Assembly (NCBI GenBank): GCA_964531265.1
Contig: CAZHDW010000001.1
Span: 1 to 64,000 of the forward strand
From: Hominenteromicrobium sp964531265
GTDB lineage: Bacteria; Bacillota; Clostridia; Oscillospirales; Acutalibacteraceae
Length of the DNA: 64,000 nucleotides
Direction of reading: 5' to 3'
Shown: positions 47,681 to 55,699 of the stretch, in pieces
Layout: every line of letters starts with the position of its first letter
How positions within the stretch are numbered: position 1 is the first letter of the stretch
Position numbers and translations under genes: made by a program
The notes under the pieces: generated by a model
Database searches by the model: none
Told to the model about the DNA's origin: nothing
The model's input: the letters and a program-made list of their open reading frames with translations, nothing else

Positions 47681-48496
47681 TCAAACACCGGAGTATGCGG
47701 AGAAGCCGCCGTCGACCGGGATAGTGATACCTGTGATAAAGCCGGAGGCCTCGTTGTCGATGAGGAAGCGAAGCGTTCCGAGAAGCTCCTCGGGCTCGCC
47801 GAAGCGTCCCATCGGAGTCTGGGAGAGTATCTTATGAGTACGCGGAGTCGGTGTGCCGTCCTCGTTGAAGAGCAGGCTGCGGTTCTGATTTGTTGCAAAG
47901 AAGCCGGGAGCCATGGCGTTAACGCGGATGTTGCAATTTGCAAAGTGAACGGCCAGCCACTGTGTGAAATTGCTTACGGCTGCCTTTGCACCGCTGTATG
48001 CAGGTATCTTTGTGAGGGGGGTATATGCGTTCATGGAGGAAATATTCACGATGTTTCCGCCGTTATCGAGCATATCCTGTGCAAAAACCTGTGTTGTGAG
48101 AAGTGTGCCGAGAAAATTGAGGTTGAAAACGAAGGAGACGCCGTCCTTTTCAAGGTCGAAGAAGGAGCGTACATTCTCGTCAAGCATATCGGCTTTGTTG
48201 AAGTATTCGTTGGTTGTTGTGCCCTTCGGGTTGTTTCCACCGGCGCCGTTTACGAGAACCTCGCACTTGCCGAAGGCTGCTGTAACCGCATCGTGAGCTG
48301 CATTAAGGCTGTCCTTGTCGAGAACATTTGCCTGAACCGCAATGGCGGAGCCGCCGTTTGCGCGTATCTCTGCGGCTACTGCCTCGGCTGCCTCAAGGTT
48401 AAGGTCGAGCAGAGCGACATTGTGGCCGTCCTGTGCAAGTGCACGTGCGAATGCGCTGCAAAGAACACCGCCCGCACCTGTAATAACAATATTCAT
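47681..48496 (-). CDS. SDR oxidoreductase, probable D-mannonate (fructuronate) oxidoreductase
   Basis: A 271-residue short-chain dehydrogenase. TGAGGVLCSAF is the coenzyme loop, NGAGGNNPKGTT a family-specific insert, NISSMNAYTP and YSGAKAAVSN the catalytic Ser and YxxxK, and PVDGGFSAYSGV the end. The insert and termini resemble the Bacillus subtilis UxuB/YjmF-type SDR that reduces D-fructuronate to D-mannonate. Directly downstream of glucuronate isomerase in the same operon, it makes the next step of hexuronate breakdown. Mannonate dehydratase (UxuA) is not in the window. Confidence 0.85.
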   Translation of the reverse strand: MNIVITGAGGVLCSAFARALAQDGHNVALLDLNLEAAEAVAAEIRANGGSAIAVQANVLDKDSLNAAHDAVTAAFGKCEVLVNGAGGNNPKGTTTNEYFNKADMLDENVRSFFDLEKDGVSFVFNLNFLGTLLTTQVFAQDMLDNGGNIVNISSMNAYTPLTKIPAYSGAKAAVSNFTQWLAVHFANCNIRVNAMAPGFFATNQNRSLLFNEDGTPTPRTHKILSQTPMGRFGEPEELLGTLRFLIDNEASGFITGITIPVDGGFSAYSGV

Positions 48497-48514
48497 AATG
48501 ATTTCCTCCAGTAT

Positions 48515-49873
48515 TTATTCGAACAGCTTGCGGCTGTTTTCCACGCAAACTCTGTCAAGTATCTTCAGTGCGGAGGTCTCAAGCATGATGGAGCCCTCAT
48601 CCAGGCGCTCGGCAAGCCAATTGCAGAGCACGCGGCGGAAGTAGTCGTGACGTGCATAGGAGAGGAAGCTGCGGCTGTCCGTGAGCATTCCGGTGAATTC
48701 GGCAATGGAGCCGGTCTCGGCGAAGCGATCCATCTGCTCCTCCATTCCGCGCTTATGGTCAAGGTACCACCATGCGGCACCGAGGTTCACGCCGCGGAAG
48801 CTGCCGGCTGTTGTGGCGAGAGGCAGGTACATGGAGGGCTCGAGTGTATAGAGTAGTGTGCGCGGAAGTCCGTCGTTGCTGTTCATTGCGTCAAGGAGCC
48901 TTGCCACATCTATCTCGGGGATGCGGTCGCCCACGCAGTCGCCGCCGACATCCGGGCCGACCTGCTTAAAGAGCTTGCTGTTGGCATTTCTGCGAACATT
49001 CAGGTGGAGCTGCATTGTGACGTTATGAGCCTTGTATTCCGCAGCGAGGTATACGTACATCTCGAAGAGGAAATTGCAGAGCTCGGCCTTTGTCACCTTT
49101 TCACCGGAGAGTGCCTTTTTAAAGGTCTCGTCCGCATCAAGTGAGTCATCCCTGCAAGGGAAATCCTCTATGCCGATATCGCTGACGCGGCAGCCGTTTT
49201 CACAGAAGAAGGAAAGACGCTCGGTAAGTGCCTTCTTGAGGTCTGCTATGGAGCTGATCGGATATCCGCATACAGCGGAAAGGCGTGAGATATAATCCTT
49301 ATAATCCGCACGAACGATGTTGAGTGCGGCATCTGTACGGAAGGACGGTACAACGCGCACCGGAAAAGCGCTGTCCTCGCGGATCAGTTTATGGTATTCA
49401 AGGGAATCGGCCGGGTCATCCGTTGTAGCGACAAGCTCGACCCTGCTGTCCAGCATGAGCTTTCTCGGGGACATGCCGGTTTCTGCAATGTATGCGTTTG
49501 CACGGTCAAAGATCTCGTCCGCGTTTTCCGCAGTGAGGGCATCGTCTATTCCGAAATACATGGAGAGCTCCATGTGCGACCAGACATACAGCGGATTTCC
49601 TGCCGCTGTCTCGAGGCAGGCGGCATATGCACGGAATTTTTCACGCGGAGAAGCATTTCCGGTGATGAGCTCCTCCGGAACGCCGCAGGCGCGCATAAGA
49701 CGCCATTTGTAATGGTCACCGCCAAGCCATATCTGGGATATATCGGAGAAAACCTCGTCTTCGAGTATCTCCTTCGGCTGAAGGTGACAGTGGTAATCGA
49801 CAATGGGAAGGGTTCGAACGTGCTCGTAGAGACGAGCAACCGTGCTGCCCTTCAGAAACAAATCTTCTCGCAT
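48515..49873 (-). CDS. uxaC: glucuronate isomerase
   Basis: A 452-residue amidohydrolase-fold enzyme converting D-glucuronate to D-fructuronate and D-galacturonate to D-tagaturonate. It shows LPIVDYHCHLQPKEI at the N-terminus with the metal-site histidines, HYKWRLMRACGV, MQLHLNVRRNAN and a C-terminal SRSFLSYARHDYFRR; the length is normal. The ATG at 49873 follows AGGAG. It is the first gene of a minus-strand operon running to 44808 and is divergent from an AraC regulator, the probable controller. Substrates would be pectin- or host-glycan-derived uronates. Confidence 0.95.
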   Translation of the reverse strand: MREDLFLKGSTVARLYEHVRTLPIVDYHCHLQPKEILEDEVFSDISQIWLGGDHYKWRLMRACGVPEELITGNASPREKFRAYAACLETAAGNPLYVWSHMELSMYFGIDDALTAENADEIFDRANAYIAETGMSPRKLMLDSRVELVATTDDPADSLEYHKLIREDSAFPVRVVPSFRTDAALNIVRADYKDYISRLSAVCGYPISSIADLKKALTERLSFFCENGCRVSDIGIEDFPCRDDSLDADETFKKALSGEKVTKAELCNFLFEMYVYLAAEYKAHNVTMQLHLNVRRNANSKLFKQVGPDVGGDCVGDRIPEIDVARLLDAMNSNDGLPRTLLYTLEPSMYLPLATTAGSFRGVNLGAAWWYLDHKRGMEEQMDRFAETGSIAEFTGMLTDSRSFLSYARHDYFRRVLCNWLAERLDEGSIMLETSALKILDRVCVENSRKLFE

Positions 49874-49918
49874 GAAATAATAACTCCTTTCGGACATATA
49901 TACTGCTTACTAAAATAT

Positions 49919-49947
49919 AGTATAACACGTTTTCTTGCAAAATAAAT
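49919..49947 (-). promoter_or_regulatory. promoter of the uxaC operon
   Basis: On the minus strand TATACT (plus-strand 49919-49924) with a weak -35 (TTTATT or ATTTAT) at 16-17 nt. Weak -35 boxes are usual for AraC-activated promoters. Confidence 0.5.
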
Positions 49948-49984
49948 GGTATATTCTTCCGGATGCATTGCAAATATGTTCATT

Positions 49985-50004
49985 TTGTGATACACTTTTC
50001 ACAA
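49985..50004. promoter_or_regulatory. dyad in the uxaC/araC divergent region
   Basis: TTGTGA-N8-TCACAA, a 6-bp-arm inverted repeat just upstream of the regulator's start and about 40 nt beyond the uxaC promoter. It resembles a Crp-type dyad but with 8 rather than 6 central bases; it may be the operator of the AraC protein. Confidence 0.4.
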
Positions 50005-50031
50005 GCAAACGCAGGCAGGGGGCGAACGGAA

Positions 50032-50877
50032 ATGGAAGATAATGCTGAACGGGGAAGGACTAATGCCACGCAGATCATAATTATGGATGATTTTGAGGCA
50101 AACCATAACCGCGACCCGTATTTCAAAACTATCGAATTCCATGCGCATGACTTTTTAGAGCTGTATCTTTTTTTGGATGGCAGCGTAACATATTATATTG
50201 AGGATCAGGTGTATGATCTCTGCCCGGGTGATCTTTTGGTGATACCGCCCGGGAAAATGCACAGACCGGTCATAGCTAACGAAAATGCAGCATATGAACG
50301 TATGGTGCTGTGGGTGAATCTTGAGTATATTTCAAGGCTTGACAGCAGCGGCTATCTCTCCAAGGAGCTTGGCTCGGTCGGCGGCAATGGCTACTGTGTG
50401 CCGCTGAGAGGGGATAAGCTCTCGTATATGTCCACTCTGTTCCAAAATATAGTGACTATGCAGGCGGAAAATGCCGATGAGCAGTTTACACAGAGTGCGA
50501 TAAGGATCTATCTGTGGTCGATGCTCAAGGAATACAGTATGGTGGAATCCAGAGAGAGCGGCGAGCCGGAGGTTATACCACAGGTAATACGGTATATAAC
50601 AGAGCACTATAACGAGGCGATAACGCTCGATGACATAGCGGCGCGCTTCTTTATCAGCAAATCCTATCTCAGCAGACATTTTAAGGCATATACAAATGCT
50701 ACGGTGTACGCATATATCATGGCTCTTAGAATAACACATGCAAGGCGCATGATACGTGACGGTGTGCCTGCGGTGGAGGCAGGGCATAACTGCGGCTTCT
50801 CGGACTATTCTACCTTTTATAAGGCTTTTAAGGCGCAAACGGGAATGTCACCGCATCAGTTTAAGGCCATGGCCTGA
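50032..50877 (+). CDS. AraC-family transcriptional regulator
   Basis: A 281-residue regulator. A cupin sensor domain (about 20-150: FKTIEFHAHDFLELYLFLDG, DLLVIPPGKMHRP) is joined to two C-terminal helix-turn-helices (ITLDDIAARFFISKSYLSRHFKAYT and AGHNCGFSDYSTFYKAFKAQTGMSPHQF). Such proteins sense sugars and activate neighbouring catabolic genes. It is transcribed away from the uxaC operon across a 158-nt region holding a promoter and a dyad, so it most likely controls that operon. The ATG at 50032 (MEDNAERG) is preferred over an upstream in-frame ATG at 49963, because the latter would cover the dyad and add a hydrophobic, Cys/His-containing stretch unlike the family. Confidence 0.88.
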   Translation: MEDNAERGRTNATQIIIMDDFEANHNRDPYFKTIEFHAHDFLELYLFLDGSVTYYIEDQVYDLCPGDLLVIPPGKMHRPVIANENAAYERMVLWVNLEYISRLDSSGYLSKELGSVGGNGYCVPLRGDKLSYMSTLFQNIVTMQAENADEQFTQSAIRIYLWSMLKEYSMVESRESGEPEVIPQVIRYITEHYNEAITLDDIAARFFISKSYLSRHFKAYTNATVYAYIMALRITHARRMIRDGVPAVEAGHNCGFSDYSTFYKAFKAQTGMSPHQFKAMA

Positions 50878-50921
50878 TACTTTCGGAATCCTTAAGAAAA
50901 TTTGAAAAATTCGCCAAAGAC

Positions 50922-50950
50922 TTTACTTTTGTAAATTACGGTAGTATACT
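50922..50950 (+). promoter_or_regulatory. promoter of the zinc-ribbon DUF4870-like gene
   Basis: TTTACT, 17-nt spacer, TATACT (50945-50950). Confidence 0.6.
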
Positions 50951-51012
50951 CATGTTAACAGCTTAGCTGACCTTGTATGTGTCAGGGTGAATTGAAAGGT
51001 AGGTAATAATCA

Positions 51013-51567
51013 ATGGCATTTTGTCAGAAATGTGGTAATCAGATAGCGGACGGTATTGCTTTTTGCCCCGTATGCGGAGCAGCCGCACCGGCACGGCAGT
51101 CAGCACCCCAGCAGCCGGTTCAGCCTCAGCAGCCGGTTCAGCCCCAGCAGCCGGTTCAGCCCCAGCAGGTATATACACCGCCGCAGTATCAGCAGCCGTA
51201 TCCGCCGATGCAGTACGCTGATCCGTCCGATCACACTGCCGAATACGATGAAAAAGATATCTCCGATAATAAGGTTGTTGCAATGGCAGCTTACATACTC
51301 GGTATCGTAGGTATAATCATTGCTCTTATCGCAGCACCGGAGTCAAAGTATGCAAGCTTCCATGCTCGTCAGGCTTTGAAGCTCGAGATAGTCACTCAGC
51401 TCCTCGTTCTGGTTTCCCTCGTTCTCTGCTTCACCTTTATCGTTCCGATCCTTGGTGCGATAGCAGCCGCCGTGCTCTATGTAGTTCGCGTCATCCTGTT
51501 CTTCCAGGTATGCAAGGGCAAGGCAAAGGATGCTCCGATAGTCGGTAAGATCGGTTTCCTGAAGTAA
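51013..51567 (+). CDS. zinc-ribbon membrane protein (DUF4870-like)
   Basis: A 184-residue protein. The N-terminus is a CQKCGNQI...FCPVCG zinc ribbon (residues 4-22). A Pro/Gln-rich linker with four PQQPVQ units follows, then a hydrophobic domain (about 88-175) with three or four helices; AAYILGIVGIIIALI and SFHARQALKLEI fit the DUF4870 family. Such proteins are common in Clostridia and have no established role. Ribosome site AAAGGTAGG. It has its own promoter and ends at a dispersed palindromic terminator. Confidence 0.8.
   Translation: MAFCQKCGNQIADGIAFCPVCGAAAPARQSAPQQPVQPQQPVQPQQPVQPQQVYTPPQYQQPYPPMQYADPSDHTAEYDEKDISDNKVVAMAAYILGIVGIIIALIAAPESKYASFHARQALKLEIVTQLLVLVSLVLCFTFIVPILGAIAAAVLYVVRVILFFQVCKGKAKDAPIVGKIGFLK
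51109..51168 (+). repeat. 18-bp tandem repeat coding PQQPVQ
   Basis: Three full 18-nt units beginning at 51109, 51127 and 51145 plus a partial fourth, encoding the linker of the zinc-ribbon protein. The copies differ by single bases only, so the copy number may vary among strains. Confidence 0.9.
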
Positions 51568-51621
51568 TATTTAAAACAGCAAAACAGCATCAGCTATGGG
51601 GCAAATGCTTGTAAAACAATC

Positions 51622-51651
51622 GTGGAGCGTATCGATATCGATACGCTCCAC
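51622..51651 (+). terminator. dispersed palindromic terminator, copy 2
   Basis: A 30-nt perfect palindrome, GTGGAGCGTATCGAT and its reverse complement, followed by TTCTTTTATT. It lies in the converging gap between the zinc-ribbon gene and the MBL hydrolase. It shares the core with copies at 27845 and 57560. Confidence 0.85.
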
Positions 51652-51729
51652 TTCTTTTATTCGCATATGTACTTTGGATCCAGGAGGGAGTTAAAGCGAG
51701 ATGGCAAAGCCCTCGCAGTCAACGCTCTG

Positions 51730-52356
51730 TTATTTCTCCGGATAATCGAGCACTATGACTCCGCTTACTTCATTGTTGACAACAAATGTGTCGCTGTGAA
51801 GAGCTGTGTAGTTGCTGCACAGTGCGAGAAAATCCTCTATCGGCGCCAGCACCGGGAAGCCGAAGCGCTCTGTGCGGTAATGCATGGGTACGGTGATGCG
51901 CGGTTCGATGATATCGACCATGCTCTTTGCGGCAGCGGCGTCTATCGTATAGAAGCCGCCGACGGGTATCAGCAGGACATCTACGCCGTGCAGAGCCGAT
52001 GCCTGCTCATCGGTTAGTTCGCAGCCTATGTCTCCGAGATGTGCAATGCGAACATCATCGACGGAGATGATGTGTATGGTGTTTTTGCCGCGCTTTTCAC
52101 CCTGTACATCGTCATGATACGTGCTGAGCTCGGTGACGGTGAACGGCACGTCATGGCTTCCGGTGAGCTTTACAGCCTCGGTATAGCCGTGGTCATAGTG
52201 GCCGTGGCTGCACAGCACAATATCCGCAGTTTCATCTATGTCTCCAAAGCCGGGAACACTGCCGGGCTGGAAGGGGTCAAGCGCCAGACTGTGCTCTCCT
52301 GCGGTGATCATAAATGCCGAATGTCCGAGCCAACGAACGGTTACGGGATAACTCAT
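51730..52356 (-). CDS. MBL-fold metal-dependent hydrolase (UPF0173/UlaG-like)
   Basis: A 208-residue metallo-beta-lactamase-fold protein. It has WLGHSAFMI at the start, the metal motif CSHGHYDHGYT, HLGDIGCEL, PVGGFYTIDAAAA and PMHYRTERFG, all in the order of the UPF0173/L-ascorbate-6-phosphate lactonase-like group. It probably hydrolyses a small lactone or phosphate ester in the cytoplasm; the substrate is unknown. AAGGAA precedes the ATG. No operon partner: it is convergent with the zinc-ribbon gene and divergent from the TPR gene. Confidence 0.85.
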   Translation of the reverse strand: MSYPVTVRWLGHSAFMITAGEHSLALDPFQPGSVPGFGDIDETADIVLCSHGHYDHGYTEAVKLTGSHDVPFTVTELSTYHDDVQGEKRGKNTIHIISVDDVRIAHLGDIGCELTDEQASALHGVDVLLIPVGGFYTIDAAAAKSMVDIIEPRITVPMHYRTERFGFPVLAPIEDFLALCSNYTALHSDTFVVNNEVSGVIVLDYPEK

Positions 52357-52479
52357 TGTGCATCTTCCTTTGCGTTTTTTCTGTATTATAGCACAAAAAA
52401 ATGTGTATTTACAGCCCTTTTCGACAGGATGTAAAATATTTCCGCAAAATTAATTATGCAGAAAACTTATGTAATTTTC

Positions 52480-52507
52480 TTGCTTTTTTTGCTGTATAGG
52501 TTATAAT
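52480..52507 (+). promoter_or_regulatory. promoter of the TPR membrane protein gene
   Basis: TTGCTT, 16-nt spacer, TATAAT (52502-52507). Confidence 0.65.
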
Positions 52508-52543
52508 GAAGAGTGAAAAATATCGCCGATTCGAAGAAAAGGA

Positions 52544-54412
52544 ATGATGAATTTGCCTGATTTTGAACCGTTGTTTGAAATGAAACCCAATTTGTATAAG
52601 GAAACCTGCCCTGTGCTGTTGCAGAGCGGTGCTTTGTTCTGCGTTGTGCCGGAATCGGAGGATGCAGAGCCGCGTACTTTTGCAAGGCTGGTGTTCAGAA
52701 ATATAGATGACAGACCCATAACCGCAATGTACATTGATGTGCATGTTTTTGATAAAGCCAATAATGAGATAGAGGCGATACGTGACCGCCGATATCTTGT
52801 GCCGGTAATGGGACGTGACGAAACCTTCGGCAGTGACGATGAGATAGATATCAGTATGGCTGCAAACAGCTTCTCCGTGGCAATAAAGCGCGTTGAGTTT
52901 GAGGGCGAGGATGTCTGGGACGGCAGTGCTTCCTTCCTTTTTGAAGGTCTGCCCGAGAGAAAGACGCTTGAAAACTCATTTGAGGAAATATCTCTTGCGG
53001 AGCAGTTCGGCAGGGATTACAGTGAATCCATGGCGAAAAACGGGAGCTTTAAGGCCGTATATGCTCCCGAGGAATATAAGGACCTGTGGCTGTGCACCTG
53101 CGGCGAGGTAAATCACCGTGAGGAAGAATGCTGCGTGAAGTGCGGAGCCGGCTTTGAGGTGCAGAAGGAGCTCTTTGAGGACGCAGAGAAGCTTTCGGAA
53201 AACCTTGAGGCTTACATAAAGGCCGAGGAGGAGAAGGCTGAGCAGGCTCGTCTTGAGGCCGAGAGAAAGGCTGAGGAGGAGCGCAAGGCTGCCGAGGAGG
53301 CCGCACGCAGAGCGGAGGAGGAAAGACTTGCCGCTGAGGAAAGAGCAAGGATAAAGAAGAGAAACAGAAAGATATTCCTTGCGGTATCCATACCGACTGC
53401 GATAGCCCTTGTGATTTTTATCATCGTTCTCATACAGTACCTCATACCGCTCGGACAGTACAGGGATGCCGAGGCTATGCTTGCCGATGCGAAATACGAT
53501 GAGGCCATAGCCGCCTTTGCCGAGCTGGAGGACTTCAAGGACAGTCAGGAGAGAATACCGCAGGCTCAGTACGATAAGGGTTGCTATCTCATTGAAAACG
53601 AGAAGTATGATGAGGCCATAGCCGTGCTCGAATCCATCCCGGAGGTCGAGGACAGCGAGGAAAAAATAAAAGAGGCGAAGTTCAAAAAGGCTGTCAATAC
53701 AATGGATTCCGAGGCGTATGCAGAGGCTCTTGAGCAGCTTGAGGCACTCGGAGATTATGACGGCTGTGCCGAAAAAATCGAGCTTTGCCACTATAATCTC
53801 GGCCTGCGTGCCGTCAGCGAGGATGATATCGAATCCGCTGCCGCTGATTATGAGATGGTAAACGATGAGCATAAGCTCGACCTGCAGAACGCTTTCTGCG
53901 ACAAGGGCGTGGAATTCTATTCCGCCGGGGATGAAGCCCGTGCTCTGGAGTACTTTGCACTTGTGACCGACGAGTCGGTGCTTTCGAGAATAAATGCCGT
54001 ATATTATGAGCAGGGCGTACAGCTTGTGCTTGCACAGGATTACGATACTGCGCTTGAGGTATTCACGAAGCTCGGCGAATATGAGGACAGTGTCGAATGG
54101 GTGCAGGAGGTGCATTACCTCAAGGGTCTGTCAGCGACAAATGCCGGCGACCTTGCAACGGCTCTCTCCGAATATGAGCTGACAGGTATGGATTACAAGG
54201 ATACCAAGACAAAGTTCCGTGATGTATCATATGCTTACGGTGTGCAGCTTCTCAATAAGGGTCAGGTTGTCGATTCCTATGAGGTGCTCTATCCGATACG
54301 TACGTATTTCCCGGCCTATGAGCTTCTGGTCACGAATTCTCAGTATTACAGATATGTATATGACGTGAATATCGGGCCGAATCCCGACCACGAAAAGGTA
54401 ATTTTTGAATAA
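52544..54412 (+). CDS. zinc-ribbon / coiled-coil / TPR-like membrane protein
   Basis: A 622-residue protein not assigned to a named family. An N-terminal beta-rich domain (about 1-175) recognisable by RLVFRNIDDRPITAMYIDVHVFD is followed by a zinc ribbon (LCTCGEVNHREEECCVKCG, about 185-205). A highly charged coiled coil (about 218-275, Ala/Glu/Arg repeats) and one membrane helix (about 283-305) come next. Outside or inside it continues with about eight TPR/Sel1-like units of the pattern YDEAIAAFAELEDFKDS to about residue 590. Similar multi-part proteins in Clostridia are thought to be scaffolds for envelope stress or secretion but are uncharacterised. The AAGGA site favours the second of two adjacent ATG codons (52547). 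Confidence 0.7.
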   Translation: MMNLPDFEPLFEMKPNLYKETCPVLLQSGALFCVVPESEDAEPRTFARLVFRNIDDRPITAMYIDVHVFDKANNEIEAIRDRRYLVPVMGRDETFGSDDEIDISMAANSFSVAIKRVEFEGEDVWDGSASFLFEGLPERKTLENSFEEISLAEQFGRDYSESMAKNGSFKAVYAPEEYKDLWLCTCGEVNHREEECCVKCGAGFEVQKELFEDAEKLSENLEAYIKAEEEKAEQARLEAERKAEEERKAAEEAARRAEEERLAAEERARIKKRNRKIFLAVSIPTAIALVIFIIVLIQYLIPLGQYRDAEAMLADAKYDEAIAAFAELEDFKDSQERIPQAQYDKGCYLIENEKYDEAIAVLESIPEVEDSEEKIKEAKFKKAVNTMDSEAYAEALEQLEALGDYDGCAEKIELCHYNLGLRAVSEDDIESAAADYEMVNDEHKLDLQNAFCDKGVEFYSAGDEARALEYFALVTDESVLSRINAVYYEQGVQLVLAQDYDTALEVFTKLGEYEDSVEWVQEVHYLKGLSATNAGDLATALSEYELTGMDYKDTKTKFRDVSYAYGVQLLNKGQVVDSYEVLYPIRTYFPAYELLVTNSQYYRYVYDVNIGPNPDHEKVIFE

Positions 54413-54450
54413 TAAAACAGGGTGCAGCTTTTCAGACTGCACCCTGTTTT
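54413..54450. terminator. bidirectional terminator
   Basis: A 10-bp stem (CAGGGTGCAG / CTGCACCCTG, 54418-54446) flanked by AAAA and TTTT. It serves the TPR gene on the plus strand and the DUF3783 gene on the minus strand. Confidence 0.9.
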
Positions 54451-54454
54451 CGTT

Positions 54455-54838
54455 TTACTTTTTGTAACGAGAAAGCAGCATGGCGGCGTGCTCTCTTTGC
54501 AGCTCTGCCGCAAGTGAATACAGCGGCCAGCCGAGATTATTCTGCGTGACGACAGCCTTCAGCGCTGTCGGCTGAATCCCGGCCGTGCGATAGGCCGAAA
54601 GAAATACGTCAAGAGCATTTTCGCCCATGCCGTCGAATATGAGGATGTCGGGCAGCTTGAAGCCCTCCGGTATCTTGGATATCTGCTTTGAGGCTCCAAG
54701 TGTGCCGCAAAGAGCACCGACTGTTTTGCCGGAATCCGCCTGAGTGAGCGATTTTTGACTGAATTTCAGTGCGCGGCACAGCTCCGATATCTGCTTTGCC
54801 TTGGCTTTATCTTCAATGTGAAATAATACGGTGGGCAT
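54455..54838 (-). CDS. DUF3783 domain protein
   Basis: A 127-residue small cytoplasmic protein matching the DUF3783 pattern: VLFHIEDKAKAKQI at the start, a central LPDILIFDGMGENALDVFLSAYR and a late LKAVVTQNNLGWPLYSLAAELQREHAAM. The function of the family is unknown. It is 14 nt downstream of a Crp/Fnr regulator on the same strand, and the divergent gene encodes a flavodiiron protein, suggesting a link to oxygen, nitric oxide or redox sensing. Confidence 0.8.
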   Translation of the reverse strand: MPTVLFHIEDKAKAKQISELCRALKFSQKSLTQADSGKTVGALCGTLGASKQISKIPEGFKLPDILIFDGMGENALDVFLSAYRTAGIQPTALKAVVTQNNLGWPLYSLAAELQREHAAMLLSRYKK

Positions 54839-54852
54839 TCAAATGCTCCTTT

Positions 54853-55518
54853 CTACAGCAGTTCAAAATGCTTTCTATAGCTTATCAGTACACCCTCACG
54901 GCGAAGCTTGCCTATCTCCGTTGACAGACCGCTTCTGTCCACCTCAAGGTAATCCGCAAGCTCCTGGCGGTCAAATGGAATATCAAAGCTGCGGCTGCCG
55001 CATTTTTTAGATTGCAGCATGAGGTATTCGAGTAGCTTTTCACGTGTGGATCGCTTGGAGGTGACGCCGAGCTTTTGATGAAACTGTATGTTTTTTGCGG
55101 CAAGACCCTTCATAAGGTTGAAGATGAGCTGCTGGTGAAATCCGCAATTATTCTCACAGGTATGCAGAATATGGCTGCAATCCACGAGCATTACCTCGCT
55201 CGGCTCCGATGCCACGACGGATACGGGAACGGCCTCGGTCTCCGCACAGGCGAAGGATTCGGCAAAAAGCTCTCCCGGGCCGGAATCGGAAACTATGCTG
55301 CGATTGCCAAAATAATCTATCTGTATAGTTTGCACCGCACCCGATAGAACGATACCTATCTGCTTTGCCGGATTGCCCTCGGAGAGAATGGTGCTCCTTT
55401 TGTCGAAGAATTCCGTTCTCGCACCGAGACAATCAAGCATTCTCGAGAGATCGTCATCGGCTATCATGCGAAAAAGCTCACAGCGGTGCAGTATGTGAAT
55501 ATGCTTTGTGGTCTGCAT
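54853..55518 (-). CDS. Crp/Fnr-family transcriptional regulator
   Basis: A 221-residue regulator. A cyclic-nucleotide-binding-like beta barrel (about 10-120: LSEGNPAKQIGIVLSGAVQTIQ, FGNRSIVSDSGPGELFAES) is followed by a C-helix and a winged helix-turn-helix (FDRQELADYLEVDRSGLSTEIGKLRREG). Cysteines at several positions (LHRCELF, CSHILHTCENNCGF) could ligate a redox centre but are not the Fnr N-terminal set. The ATG at 55518 follows AAAGGAG. It is divergent from the flavodiiron gene; a GTTGAA-AA-TTCAAC dyad in between lies just downstream of its own promoter, indicating autoregulation. HcpR-like or other nitrosative-stress roles are possible but unproven. Confidence 0.87.
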   Translation of the reverse strand: MQTTKHIHILHRCELFRMIADDDLSRMLDCLGARTEFFDKRSTILSEGNPAKQIGIVLSGAVQTIQIDYFGNRSIVSDSGPGELFAESFACAETEAVPVSVVASEPSEVMLVDCSHILHTCENNCGFHQQLIFNLMKGLAAKNIQFHQKLGVTSKRSTREKLLEYLMLQSKKCGSRSFDIPFDRQELADYLEVDRSGLSTEIGKLRREGVLISYRKHFELL

Positions 55519-55549
55519 ACGGGAGCTCCTTTCCAATTTTCTGCTTTAC

Positions 55550-55563
55550 GTTGAAAATTCAAC
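55550..55563. promoter_or_regulatory. candidate Crp/Fnr-type operator
   Basis: GTTGAA-AA-TTCAAC, a 14-bp dyad. It falls between the regulator's transcription start and its start codon, where a bound repressor would block transcription of its own gene. Confidence 0.5.
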
Positions 55564-55578
55564 ATATTTTGCAGGAAA

Positions 55579-55607
55579 ATTATACTATAATAAATTCGAA
55601 AAATCAA
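55579..55607 (-). promoter_or_regulatory. promoter of the Crp/Fnr regulator
   Basis: On the minus strand TTGATT, 17-nt spacer, TATAAT (plus-strand 55602-55607 and 55579-55584). Confidence 0.75.
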
Positions 55608-55640
55608 GCTGCGGTACGGCCGATAGCTTGACGATAAATA

Positions 55641-55669
55641 TTGAACTTGAAATGATCCTGTGATAAAAT
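55641..55669 (+). promoter_or_regulatory. promoter of the flavodiiron gene
   Basis: TTGAAC, 17-nt spacer, TAAAAT (55664-55669). The expected transcription start near 55676 lies downstream of the ATG at 55673, which rules that codon out in favour of 55700. Confidence 0.7.
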
Positions 55670-55699
55670 CACATGGAAATCAATTACGAGGTGAAAGGT

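Noticed and set aside
47336..48856. A 506-codon plus-strand frame spanning the uxaC-SDR-isomerase genes
   Set aside because: It crosses two intergenic junctions of three convincing minus-strand genes and has no family features.
51109..51168. CRISPR-like repeat array
   Set aside because: The 18-bp units are contiguous, in frame and encode PQQPVQ; there are no spacers.
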